Below, in pieces: positions 22,552 to 33,508 of a stretch of DNA of 64,000 bases. The DNA is from Lathyrus oleraceus. Its lineage: Eukaryota; Streptophyta; Magnoliopsida; Fabales; Fabaceae. The notes below the pieces were generated by a model, which was given only the letters and a program-made list of their open reading frames with translations, was not told the DNA's origin and searched no databases. The stretch spans positions 88,036,944-88,100,943 of the forward strand of contig NC_066582.1 of the NCBI RefSeq assembly GCF_024323335.1, given 5' to 3'. Within the stretch, counting starts at the first letter, position 1, and each line of letters starts with the position of its first letter. The translations under genes and the position numbers were made by a program.

Positions 22552-23976
22552 CTAATCGGTCAGTACACTCCCTTTAATGGCCTTTTGAGTTACATGTTTG
22601 ATGTCGTACTCGGTTAAAGCCATTTGACATCGGGCTATTCTACCGGTTATAGCAGGTTTCTCAAAGACGTAGTTCATAGGGTCCATCTTAGAGATCAACA
22701 GTGTCGTATGAGTGAGCATATATTGTCTTAACCGTTTGGCAGCCCATGTTAGTGCACAACAAGTCTTTTCAAGAATCGAATACCTACTTTCGCAATCGGT
22801 GAACTTCTTGCTCAAGTAGTATATTCCATGTTCTTTTCTACCAGTCTCGTCATGTTGGCCGAGGACACACTCCATAGATCCTTTGAGGACGGTGAGATAC
22901 ATGATCAATGGTCTACCAGGCACAAGAGGCATCAACATGGGAGGTTCTTGCAAGTACTCCTTTATTTTCTCAAATGCACCTTGGCAATCGTCGTTCCAAG
23001 TGACATCTTGATCCTTTTGAAGTAGTTTGAAGAGTGGCTCACAAGTGGTCGTGAGATGAGATATAAACCTAGCAATGTAGTTCAATCTACCTAAGAATCC
23101 TCAGACTTCCTTCTCGGTTTTTGGTGCAGGCATAACTTGTATGGCATTCACTTTCTTGGGATCTATCTCAATACCATGTTGACTGACGATAAAAACTAGC
23201 AATTTTCCAGATCTTACCCCAAATGTACACTTGTTGGGATTAAGCCTCAATTCGAACTTCCTCAGCCTCTCAAACATCTTTTCTAGATTGACAAGGTGTT
23301 CCTCTTCGTTTTGAGACTTGGTTATCATGTCGTCGACGTAGACCTTAATCTCTCTATGGATCATATCGTGAAAAAGAGTGACCATAGCTTGTTGGTATGT
23401 GGCATCAGAGTTCTTCAATCCAAAAGGCATCACCTTGTAGCAGAAGGTTCCCCATGGGGTTATGAAAGTGGTTTTCTCCATATCTTCTTCAGCCATGCGA
23501 ATCTGGTTATAACTGGAGAAATCATCCATAAATGAGAAAACAGATAACTGAGCGGTATTATCCACTAGCACGTCAATGTGTGGTAGTGGAAAGTCATCTT
23601 TGGGACTTGCTCTATTTAGATATCTATAATCTATGCACATGCTTACTTTGCCATCCTTATTAGGTATAGGCACAATGTTGGCAATCCATTGAGGATAATT
23701 GGAGACCGCTAGGAAATCGGTGTTGAGTTGTTTTTGTACCTCATCCTTGATCTTCATAGCCATATCGGGACGGTCCTTCGTAGCTTTTACTTTACTAGAG
23801 GGCATTCTTCTTTAAGAGGCAGATGGTGGACTACGATGTCAATATCGAGGTCGGGCATGTCTTAGTATGACCATGCAAACACATCTTTGTACTCCTTCAA
23901 GAGATGATCAGTTTTGCCTTCACTTTATCTTGTAGAGTGAAGTTGATTTAGAATTCTTTCATTTCTTTGTTTGTCC
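22552..23976 (-). pseudogene. Reverse transcriptase and RNase H of element C (after the D insertion)
   Basis: The RT fingers and palm are at 23101-23805, with YVDD at 23329-23340 and the MPFGLKN block. RNase H follows at 22552-23085. Breaks include TGA near 23101 (Arg to stop), a frameshift before 23805, and a stop within about 40 bp of the D insertion. The piece 23806-23976 is the degraded start of the domain and continues from 37699 once D is removed. Confidence 0.85.
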
Positions 23977-23981
23977 CAAGG
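23977..23981. repeat. Target site duplication CAAGG, left of element D
   Basis: CAAGG directly precedes the 5' LTR of D and is repeated at 37694-37698 directly after its 3' LTR. A 5-bp duplication is normal for Ty3/gypsy integration. Confidence 0.95.
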
Positions 23982-24224
23982 TGATAACACGAAATTATAT
24001 CGCTTTTTAAGACTTAATTCAATTAAATTATATTATCATTTACGCTAGTTTATCTCATTTTATCAGATATTATGCAGTATTCCTCTTCTATTTATATCAG
24101 GTACCCATTTTGAAGCAAAAGTGAAAAAGGGAAGAAAAGGAGGTGTAAAAAGGAACAAAAAGGAGAGAAAAGAACCAAATGCCAAAGCCCAGCCCAAAGC
24201 GCACAAGTCACCAATGCTGTGCCT

Positions 24225-24307
24225 GTGACGGACGTCACAGGACGCGTGACGAGCGTCACGCGAAGTAGCCTTGTGACGGACGTCACACATAGCGTGACGA
24301 GCGTCAC
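24225..24307. promoter_or_regulatory. Four GTGACG-NN-CGTCAC dyads in D's LTR promoter
   Basis: The 14-bp dyads start at 24225, 24246, 24273 and 24294 (spacing 21, 27, 21) and recur at +11920 in the 3' LTR. Each has TGACG on both strands, the core of as-1-type sites bound by plant TGA bZIP factors. The last dyad ends 143 bp before the TATA box. Binding is inferred, not shown. Confidence 0.65.
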
Positions 24308-24443
24308 ACAACTCCACTACCTTTTTGGCGCAAGTATCGCCCTCAGAAAGACTTGAAGAATAACGTTAAGGAGTTGGTCTCCTATATGCACGCCGTGGAT
24401 ATAGCCACGCTGAAGAATGGGAGAAACGGAATGCAGTTACCAA

Positions 24444-24460
24444 GGCTATTATAAATAGCC
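24444..24460 (+). promoter_or_regulatory. TATA box of element D, inside a small hairpin
   Basis: TATAAATA at 24450-24457 lies within GGCTATT-ATA-AATAGCC, a perfect 7-bp-arm inverted repeat. It is the best TATA candidate in the LTR; transcription would begin near 24485. Confidence 0.65.
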
Positions 24461-25778
24461 ATCTCACAAACCAAAAGAGAAGAGGTTTTTGCACGCTCAG
24501 TTTTGCGAAAGCTCTGCCAAATTTTCCTTTCACGCCTTTGCCTATTTTTCTTCCTTTCCAGCATCGTTCATTTTATTTATTTTATTTTGCAAGCTTTATT
24601 TTCTTTTTCCCTTGCAATTCTTTTTCCCTTGCAATTTATTTTCCCCCGTTCTTAGCTTTTAGATATTTTTCGCGTAGTAGTTTCTACACCGGAAACTACT
24701 GTGCAACTTTATACCGGATTTAACCTTACGTTATATTCCAGTTTTATTTCCTTGATTTATTTTACTGTTTAATTGAAGAATCCAAGAACAAATCCTACCG
24801 GCTTGTGGAGGAGTGTTCAAGACCATTGTATTACGCATTCAGGTTCTTTAATCGTTATTTAATTTTTATGTTTTATTCTATTGTTTATTTACATTGCATG
24901 CCTGGAATGAGTCTGTTTATGCATGATATAGATTCTTATTTATTTAGCATGTCTGGCTAATTTGCCTAGGTATCGGTATGTAAAGTAAGCAGAAAAAGGG
25001 GTCAAGACTAAGTCGGTCTATTCAAACTTAAAATTTGAATCAATCTTTTTATGGTCTTAACTTACAGGTTTAATAACAAGATTTTTTACAAAAGTAAAAG
25101 ACATAAAGAAGTTGAAACCAACAGAGCGAGAGTTTGAGGTTTTAACTGGACAGTGTAAGTTAGTCATTAAGTCTATCTCAGGGCGAGAGCAAGTTTTAGA
25201 ATTAATTAAATTCTGACTTTTTTCCAAAAAGTATTTTTAAAGATTGAATGTGAGGACGAGAGTTAAGCATTTAGATTTAATTGTATAACCTAAGTCAACA
25301 GAGCGAAAGTTTGAGATAAGGGTGTTTAAAACGGTCAGTATTTTCTTAAAAAGAGTTTCTGCAACTTTATTGTTTTCAAAATATGATTTTTGACTTAATT
25401 ATAAGTGACAGCTACATTAATCTAAGATCATGGTTTCTTCAACAGAGCGAGAGTTTGAGATAAAACCTTTAACCAATAAAGTTAATCGAAACGATTTATT
25501 TTAAAACCGAGAGACCGACAAGGAATTGATTCCCTAGTTTTGACGAACTACATACCGATATCCGTTTTATTGATATTTAATCTAGATATTAGTTTAGCTC
25601 TTAGTTTTTCCCCAAACAATCGAACATTTTCACCTTAGCTTTACGTAGTAACTTTAGATAACGGTATATCGATTCATAAGTCCCTGTGGGATCGATATCT
25701 TTTAAAACTACGCGATAGAACTGTGCACTTGCAGTTTGTATCCCATTCTCGACTCACACAGTCGAGCGATCAAGTTTT

Positions 25779-25796
25779 TGGCGCCGTTGCCGGGGA
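25779..25796 (+). other. Primer binding site of element D (tRNA-Asp type)
   Basis: TGGCGCCGTTGCCGGGGA starts six bases after the 5' LTR. It is the complement of the 3' end of plant tRNA-Asp, which primes Athila-group elements. The leader from here to the gag ATG at 25885 is only 88 nt. Confidence 0.9.
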
Positions 25797-25884
25797 CTTT
25801 TACTCAATCGATATCGTAACTCTTCCGTTACGCTGTAGAGACTAAGGTTTCTTTTTCCTTCTATTCTTTCTTTCGTTGATTTGT

Positions 25885-27792
25885 ATGCCACGCACTCGCT
25901 CTCAAGGCGAACCGCTCTATTTACGAATCAACGATATCGAACTATATCTCCGAGTCTTACGACGAATTCGGGAATATCGTGCCGAAAACAATCTCCCTCC
26001 TATAAACCTTCCTGATATCAAAAACATTTTTCCTTCTTTAACCGAGATGGCAGAACCAGCTCGTGCTCTTAGAGATTACGCCGCTCCATCGCAAGATGAA
26101 CCGCATTCAAGTATTGCTCCGCCCGCAATCGAAGCAAACAACTTTGAACTTAAACCTTCACTGTTGCAGGCTGTGCAACAGAACCAATTCTCTGGAAATC
26201 TTACCGAGGATCCAAACCTTCATTTATCCGTATTTGTTCAATATGCTGATACTGTTAAAGCTAATGGTGTCACTTCAGAGGCAATTCGACTTCGTCTTTT
26301 TCCTTTCTCACTAAGAGATAGCGCTAGAGGATGGCTTCAATCTCTCCTTTCCAACTCAGTCACCACATGGAACGAGTTGAAGAAAGTTTTTCTTGCCCGA
26401 TATTTTCCGCCAAGCAAAACAGCTATGTTAAGAGCCCAGATAAACGGATTTAAACAGAAAGACAACGAGTCTCTTTTCGAAGCATGGGAAAGATACAAAG
26501 ACATGATGAGACTTTGCCCACACCATGGTTTGGAAGACTGGTTAGTAATTCACACATTTTATAATGGTCTCTTATACAATACAAGGTTAACAATAGACGC
26601 CGCTGCAGGTGGTGCACTAATGAACAAACCTTATGCTGATGCTTACCAGCTTATCGAGAGCATGGCCCAAAACCACTATCAGTGGGGAACCGAACGAACA
26701 ACAGTGGAAAAACCTCAACCGAAAACTGGCATGTACGAGATAAGTAACCTCGATCACGTTAATGCAAAAGTGGATGCTTTGGTCCAGAAGATTGAAAGTT
26801 TAAACGTATCACCTCCAACCGCCGTGGTTGCTATAACTCAGAATTGCGAGGTCTGTGGAATCCAAGGCCACACTCCTGCGGAATGTCAACTCTTGACTGG
26901 AATCCAAACAGAGCAAGTAAACTATGCTCAAGGAAGCCCCTATTCGAATACCTATAACCCAAATTGGAAGAACCATCCAAACTTTTCATATAAGAGTAAT
27001 AATGCTTTATACGCACCTGGACAGTCTCCGAATCAAACCCCATCTATATCTCCAGGATATCAGAAACCAAATCCTAACAATAATACCCCTAGAAAATCCA
27101 ACTTGGAAATCATGATGGAAAACTTTATAGCTTCCCAACAACAAACCAATAAAGATTTCTTAAACCAGAACATACACACTGGCGAACAACTTAAACAACT
27201 AGCAAGCAAAGTAGATGCCTTGGCTACCCATAACAAAATGTTAGAAACCCAAATATCTCAAGTAGCTCAACAACAAGCACCTACTGCTGCACCAACTGGT
27301 ACATTCCCTGGACAGCCCCAACCTAATCCGAGAAGCCAAGCTCATGCAATTATATTAAGAAGTGGAACGGAAGTGGAAGGACCGTCTGATCCAAGGATAG
27401 AAAACCAAAACCCTGAGAAATCTACTGAGGAAAGTGAACCTAAGGAAAAGGAAGAGAGTAATAAGGATACCCTAGAAAAGAAGGAACCTTATGTACCTCC
27501 ACCACCTTACAAACCACCTATACCTTACCCTCAAAGGCTTGTTAAAACCAAAGATGTAGGCCAATTTAGAAAATTTGTTGATCTCCTTAAACAATTAAAC
27601 GTTACAATTCCGTTTACCGAAGCTATTACGCAGATGCCCTCATATGCTAAATTCTTAAAAGAAATTCTTTCTAATAAAAGGAAACTTGAGGATAGCGAAA
27701 CCGTTACACTCCCTGCCGAATGTAGCGCTATAATCCAAAACATGCCCCTAAACTCAAGGATCCGGGTAGCTTCTCTATACCCTGTCACATAG
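25885..27792 (+). CDS. gag: Gag polyprotein of element D
   Basis: Gag builds the cytoplasmic particle and packages the element RNA. The first ATG is at 25885; the frame is open for 635 codons. The N-terminus is basic; a Retrotrans_gag-type core with GWLQSL and the WNELKKVFLARYFPP block lies at about 26320-26420. A CX2CX4HX4C zinc knuckle is at 26845-26886. A Gln/Pro-rich, charged C-terminal part follows (about 27300-27520), with PYPQRL near its end. The frame ends at 27790 because a C-run (CCCC at about 27743) appears one base short. In related elements gag continues directly into protease. Confidence 0.9.
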   Translation: MPRTRSQGEPLYLRINDIELYLRVLRRIREYRAENNLPPINLPDIKNIFPSLTEMAEPARALRDYAAPSQDEPHSSIAPPAIEANNFELKPSLLQAVQQNQFSGNLTEDPNLHLSVFVQYADTVKANGVTSEAIRLRLFPFSLRDSARGWLQSLLSNSVTTWNELKKVFLARYFPPSKTAMLRAQINGFKQKDNESLFEAWERYKDMMRLCPHHGLEDWLVIHTFYNGLLYNTRLTIDAAAGGALMNKPYADAYQLIESMAQNHYQWGTERTTVEKPQPKTGMYEISNLDHVNAKVDALVQKIESLNVSPPTAVVAITQNCEVCGIQGHTPAECQLLTGIQTEQVNYAQGSPYSNTYNPNWKNHPNFSYKSNNALYAPGQSPNQTPSISPGYQKPNPNNNTPRKSNLEIMMENFIASQQQTNKDFLNQNIHTGEQLKQLASKVDALATHNKMLETQISQVAQQQAPTAAPTGTFPGQPQPNPRSQAHAIILRSGTEVEGPSDPRIENQNPEKSTEESEPKEKEESNKDTLEKKEPYVPPPPYKPPIPYPQRLVKTKDVGQFRKFVDLLKQLNVTIPFTEAITQMPSYAKFLKEILSNKRKLEDSETVTLPAECSAIIQNMPLNSRIRVASLYPVT

Positions 27793-29942
27793 GAAAATTT
27801 GTCATCGACAAAGCCTTATGCGATTTAGGAGCCGGAATTAGCGTTATGCCTTTATCCATATGTAAGAGACTGGAAATGGGAGAATTAAGACCGACCAAGA
27901 TGTCTGTACAACTAGCGGATCGTTCCATCAAATATCCTGTAGGAATCCTTGAAAACGTTCCCGTACGCATAGGTCAGTTTTACATTCCCACTGACTTCAC
28001 AATTATGGACATTAGAGAAGATGATACTACACCTATTATACTAGGAAGACCATTCTTAGCAACTGCCGGTGCAATCATAGACGTAAAACGAGGAAGACTC
28101 ACCTTCGAAGTAGGTGAAGAGAAAATTGAATTCATTCTTTCCAAATTCTTGAAAGCACCTGCAATAGAAGATACATGTTACTTCATGGATATCATCGATG
28201 AATGCATAAAAGAAGCAGAGTCAGGAGAAGACAAATCATCAGACTATCTTCTAGAAGACAAATCTAAACAATGCTTAGCAATAACACCAGATCCTACGCA
28301 GAGTCTTAACAAACCAACCCCTGATTTGAAAACACTTCCCAAAAATCTGAGATATGAATTCCTAGACTTAGAACTTGAACGACCTGTGATAGTCAATGCA
28401 GATCTAGGAAGACTCGAAACAGAAAAACTCCTACATATCTTAAGAAAATATCCAACCGCACTAGGATACCACATAACTGATCTTAAAGGAATAAGCCCTT
28501 CTATTTGTATGCACCGCATCATGTTAGAAGAAGACGGTAAAACCTCTAGGGAACACCAGAGAAGACTAAATCCGATCCTAAGTGAGGTAGTAAAGAAAGA
28601 AATAACCAAGTTATTGGAAGCAGGTATTATATATCCTATATCTGACAGCAAATGGGTTAGTCCTGTACACGTTGTACCAAAGAAAGGAGGCATAACCGTT
28701 ATTGAAAACGAAAAAGGAGAAACTATAACTAAACGAATCGAATCGGGATGGAGAATGTGCATTGATTATAGGAAACTAAACAAAGCAACCCGAAAAGATC
28801 ATTTCCCTTTACCATTCATTGACCAAATGTTAGAACGATTAGCTAAACATTCACATTTCTGTTATTTAGACGGTTATTCAGGCTTCTTTCAAATACCAAT
28901 TCACCCTGATGACCAAGAAAAGACAACATTCACATGCCCTTTTGGTACATTCGCTTATAGACGAATGCCGTTTGGTCTGTGTAATGCCCCTGCAACTTTT
29001 CAAAGATGCATGATGGCGATTTTCGCCGACTTTCTCGAAAACATCATGGAAGTATTCATGGATGACTTTTCTGTATACGGACAAAGTTTCGAAGAATGCC
29101 TTGAAAACCTGGAAAGAGTTCTTGAACGATGTCTAAAAGTAAACTTAGTACTTAATTGGGAAAAGTGCCACTTTATGGTACAAGAAGGAATTGTTTTAGG
29201 ACACATCATCTCGAACAGAGGAATTGAAGTAGACAAAGCCAAAATAGAGGTAATCGAAAATCTTCAACCCCCAAGAACCGTGAGAGAAGTACGAAGCTTT
29301 TTAGGACACGCCGGTTTTTACCGACGATTCATCAAAGACTTCTCTAAGATAACTAAACCCTTAACCGGACTATTAATGAAAGATGCTGAATTCATATTCG
29401 ACGATAACTGTTTAAAAGCATTTCAAACTCTTAAACAAGCATTGATCTCCGCACCCATTATGCAGACACCAGACTGGAATGAACCATTCGAAATAATGTG
29501 CGATGCCAGTGATTATGCTGTAGGTGCTGTCTTAGGACAAAGAAAGGATAAAAAGCTTCATGTTATATATTACGCTAGCAGAACCCTGGATGAAGCACAG
29601 ATGAATTATGCCACAACCGAGAAAGAACTCCTAGCAGTAGTATTTGCGCTAGATAAATTTCGTTCTTACTTGGTAGGAGCCAAAATAATAGTTTACACCG
29701 ATCACGCTGCTATCAGGTACCTTCTAACAAAAAAAGATGCTAAACCTAGACTCCTAAGATGGATCTTGTTACTACAAGAATTCGACTTAGAAATCAAGGA
29801 CAAGAAAGGAACTGAGAACGTAGTAGCAGACCACCTCTCTAGACTTGAGAACCTTGAACCAGAAAGAACATCCATTAATGATGATTTCTCGTATGATAAA
29901 CTCATAGCTACTTTGGAAGAGAACAACCCGACATGCAAGTAG
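27793..29942 (+). CDS. pol: Protease-RT-RNase H part of element D's polyprotein
   Basis: This frame is -1 relative to the end of gag and has no start of its own; it is normally read as part of one polyprotein. The aspartic protease has DLGA at 27822-27833 in place of DTG, as is usual in the Athila group, and the [12 protein letters not shown] block. RT follows with [13 protein letters not shown] and the active site FMDD at 29055-29066. RNase H shows [12 protein letters not shown] and YTDH. The frame stops at 29940, where a shift separates it from integrase. All catalytic motifs I checked are intact. Confidence 0.9.
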
Positions 29943-31275
29943 AAACCACCTTAGCTATATCTGTCATACCATGGTACGCTGATCTAGTCAATTATTTAGC
30001 TGCCGGAATAGTTCCACCTACTTTATCTTACCAGCAGAAGAAACGATTCTTCCACGACATAAAACACTATTACTGGGATGATCCCTTACTTTTCAAAAGA
30101 GGCCCCGATGGTATTTTCCGTCGATGTGTACCCGAAGAAGAGGTAGAAAATATAATCCAACACTGTCACTCTGCGCCTTATGGTGGACACACAAGTACAT
30201 CCAAGACCTGCTCTAAAATCCTACAAGCTGGCTTTTATTGGCCAACTATATGGAAGGACGTACATGCGGCTATTAAGGAGTGTGACAGATGTCAACGCAC
30301 GGGAAACATATCTAGACGTGACGAGATGCCACAAAAAGGTATTTTGGAAGTAGAGATTTTTGACGTGTGGGGAATAGACTTCATGGGACCGTTTCCATCC
30401 TCTTTCGGTAACAAATACATACTCGTGGCGGTTGACTACGTATCAAAGTGGATCGAAGCTATAGCTTCTCCAACTAATGACACCCGAGTAGTAACTAGAC
30501 TCTTTAAAATATAATATTTCCGAGATTTGGCATCCCAAGGATAGTAGTCAGTGATGGTGGATCGCACTTTATATCCAAGGTACTCGAAAAACTACTACTT
30601 AAATATGGAGTGAGACATAGGATAGCAACACCTTACCACCCTCAAACCAGTAGACAAGTGGAAGTATCTAACAGAGAAATCAAGCAAATACTAGAAAAAA
30701 CGGTCGCCACTTCAAGGAAAGATTGGTCATTGAAATTACCAGAAGCTTTATGGGCATACCGAACTGCTTATAAAACTCCCATAGGGACGACCCCATTTAA
30801 GCTCATTTATGGAAAATCCTGTCACCTCCCGGTAGAATTAGAACACAAAGCCTATTGGGCTATTAGAAATTTAAATCTGAATTACAAAGCCGCCGGTGAA
30901 AAGAGAATCCTTGACATAAACGAATTAGAGGAACTCAGAAGAGACGCCTATGAAAATGCCAAAATCTATAAAGAAAGAACAAAACAATGGCATGACAAGC
31001 GTATATCAAGGAAAATCTTCAAGCAAGGCGACGCAGTACTCTTATTTAACTCCAGACTAAAATTATTCCCGGGAAAACTACGATCCAGATGGTCAGGACC
31101 TTTCCATATCACTAAAATCTTTCCCAGTGGAGCGGTAGAAATAAAAGGACAATCTACAGAACCGTTCACCGTAAACGGGCAACGTCTGAAACATTATCAC
31201 TATGCGGAAACCAACGAGGATTCGCAAATTCTACACTTAGACGAAACGCCCCCAGGACTCATAGACTATATTTAA
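29933..31275 (+). pseudogene. int: Integrase of element D (one-base deletion)
   Basis: Two overlapping frames (29933-30514 and 30610-31275) together make a full integrase. The N-terminal HHCC zinc region has [10 protein letters not shown] and CDRCQ. Catalytic Asp codons are at 30377 and 30553 and the Glu codon at 30661, with exactly 35 residues between the last two (DD35E). An A-run at about 30507 looks one base short and shifts the frame just before the second Asp. The C-terminus has a WSGPFHI block typical of this group. Apart from that lesion the gene looks sound. Confidence 0.9.
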
Positions 31276-31544
31276 CAGTTTCTTTGTCGAGCTTGCGACA
31301 TTTAAACAAAGCGCTTAGTGGGAGACAACCCACAAATTAATCTGTTATTTTATTATTCTATTATTATCATTTCTCTATTTTTCTTAATTATTCTTTTAAT
31401 TTCTATTTAGTATTCATTATTGATTTATTCAAAAAGAAAAAAAATATATCTATATATAATAATAATAATTCTTTTCTTCTTTCGGCATTTGGCCAAATCC
31501 TGACTTAAACTCATGTTTTCTTTTCTCTAGTTAACACTAACCAG
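31276..31544 (+). promoter_or_regulatory. Spacer after integrase with a possible splice acceptor
   Basis: This AT-rich, untranslated stretch ends TTTTCTTTTCTCTAGTTAACACTAACCAG immediately before the ATG at 31545 (pyrimidine-rich, then AACCAG). That fits a 3' splice site for a spliced mRNA of the first extra ORF, the expression route usually proposed for ORFs after pol in Athila elements. Confidence 0.4.
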
Positions 31545-32847
31545 ATGGGACATTTTGACCGTATGGGTATCAAGTTCAGAGGAATGGCTCAGAAACGAAG
31601 GTTTGAAGAACTAGCCACTAGAGAAATGCTACCTAGTTTATATGCTGATGATTGGGCTATGACTGCCCTTGGACTGAGACAGAGTGTCCTGTTTTTGCTG
31701 AATCAGATAGGATGGGAGACCTCCCCTATCCTGAGACATTTCACCACCTACCGGAGACTCACACTAGAATTCCTTAGTTCATTAATCTATCTACCTAGCC
31801 ATGGAAAAGGAATTACCAGAGGTTTTATCCAGTTCAGAATGTTCAATATGGAGTACCAATTTAATATTAGAGACTTCACCAACCTTTGGGTTTTCCTACC
31901 TCCTTTGATACATTCACTATAAGCCAGGAAGAACTTTTTGAATATAGAGAGCTTGAACACTTTTGGGGTAAGCTGACTGGAAATGATGAGCCCGAAGAAC
32001 ATGAGTTTCTCTCTGGAAACATACATAACCCGGCTTTTCGCTATTTCCATAAGATCCTGACCCACACTTTATTTGGGAAGAAGCCAAATAGTACTTCAGT
32101 TTCACGTGATGAACTTTCATCATATTTTGTGCTTCCCAGAACCGTCCAGTAAACGGTGCTACTTTTATGTTAGCTAATTTGGACCACCTTATCCAGGATG
32201 AGAGAGCACCCATTAGAATAGGCGGTTTGATCACTATGATAGGTAATGCTATTGGATTACGTCAGCCTATGCTTGACCTGAACCCTTTTTGTGGCATTAC
32301 CACTATGAGTATACCTTTCCTCTTCAACACTATGTTTATAGCAAACATAGGGTCTGATGAGTTTGAGCTTGTTATTGATAACCAGGTTCTCTGCCTATTC
32401 ACCCTGCCCGATCCTAGGACTAGTGTTCATAACCAAAGGAACTGGCTCTATAACCTGAATGAAACCCCAACTCCTGCTGGATCCACTGAATCCATCCAGG
32501 ATTATGAGATTTGTGATGACTATGAGCACTATGTTGACCATATCTCTCTTGCTGAATCTGACCCTCAGACTCCATCCGGCTACCATGATATTGATCCTCC
32601 TCCTCAGCCTGTCCTGACCGAAGAATCAGCTATGCCTGATCTCCGACATCATATGCCAGGAACAGATATTAAAACCGTCATTGAAGCTTTGATGTCAGAA
32701 CAAAACGCCCTCAGGGAAGATTTCCACAGCTTGAGACTTGCAGTCCTAGAACACATGAGCAGTACGGCAAGTCAGTTACGTATGTTACGGCATCATGTTA
32801 ACTCTTTTACTCCTCCGGCCAGAGATCCGAAGATAGATGGAATTTAG
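31545..32847 (+). pseudogene. First extra ORF of element D (Athila ORF family, frameshifted)
   Basis: This matches the Athila-specific ORF often called env-like. Three frame segments (31545-31922, 31886-32152, 32116-32847) align in order with the intact second copy at 33509: LTLEFLSS, then RMFN-EY, then HNPAFRYFHKIL, then IGGLITMIG. Two one-base deletions, near 31885 and 32115, explain the breaks. The C-terminus is a short amphipathic, probably coiled-coil stretch. I see no signal peptide or membrane helix, so an envelope role is doubtful. The following 32848-33180 is AT-rich and without a gene. Confidence 0.75.
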
Positions 32848-33202
32848 TTATTTTTCCTTTCTAAGTTATTTAGTTTTAGGCTAGATTTTTTTCATTAATG
32901 TTATTTGAATTCATGTTTATTTCTATTTCATTTCATTATTTTCCTTTCCTGTATTACATTATGATCCTTTTTATTGAAGCTGTTTAGTTAATTTTATGCA
33001 ATGGCTATGTTCTCTACTCTTACTTAGAATGAATTATTATTATGTGAAGTAGAATAGCATGCAATACAAATTAATTAGCTAAATTAATTAGAACAATCTA
33101 AAAACCAAATAAAACAAAAACGAAATAATCAAAATATAATCATCTCCTAATTAAGTCTGTGTAGCGCTACTGAAGAAGCCTTGCCAAAAGAACTGTGTGA
33201 CG

Positions 33203-33411
33203 TGACGAACGGCACGCAACACTCTTGTTACGACCGTCACACCCTTGTGACGAGCGTAACGCCTCTCAGACATGTGAACGTTAGGGAGCCGTTGGAGACG
33301 AACGTTACACCCCTTACCTTTTTACATTCCCCATTCATTTTTCATTTACCACATTTAATTACTTTTCAACCACTCTTTCTTTTCACCTCCCACATTTTTC
33401 TCCTATAAATA
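33203..33411 (+). promoter_or_regulatory. Putative internal promoter of element D's second extra ORF
   Basis: Four dyads close to GTGACG-NN-CGTCAC start at 33203, 33227, 33247 and 33295, each with one or two mismatches in the arms. A TATA box, TATAAATA, follows at 33404-33411, 98 bp before the ATG at 33509. The same pair of features, dyads then TATA, forms the LTR promoter of this element at 24225-24457. The leader between TATA and ATG is AC/T-rich and without upstream ATG, as expected of a real 5' UTR. Activity is inferred. Confidence 0.5.
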
Positions 33412-33508
33412 CCCTACCAAAACCTCCTTCATTCACCACAAACAATTCTCTCATATCAAATATACACTTCTTTTCTTTTCCAAATCACTCATTCAAAAAT
33501 TCATCACA

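Larger units (their letters stand above)
23982..25772 (+). repeat. Element D 5' LTR (1791 bp)
   Basis: It starts TGATAACACG and ends GAGCGATCA just before the PBS. Its copy at 35902-37693 matches base for base as far as I compared, except for one extra A at about 36789. It contains four dyad motifs, a TATA box at 24450-24457, and U5-side phrases ACAGAGCGAGAGTTTGAG repeated several times between 25120 and 25460. The short ORFs in it occur identically in both LTRs and are not genes. Confidence 0.97.

Noticed and set aside
24063..24723. Short ORFs of 60-84 codons within D's LTR
   Set aside because: They occur identically in both LTRs, overlap the dyad array and TATA box, and have no recognisable domain; they are chance frames.
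28244..28762. 172-codon antisense ORF within D's RT
   Set aside because: It is a shadow of the well-supported plus-strand pol frame.
29933..29942. Programmed frameshift between RNase H and integrase in D
   Set aside because: There is no slippery heptamer at the overlap, and other nearby lesions are simple one-base losses; a mutation is more likely.
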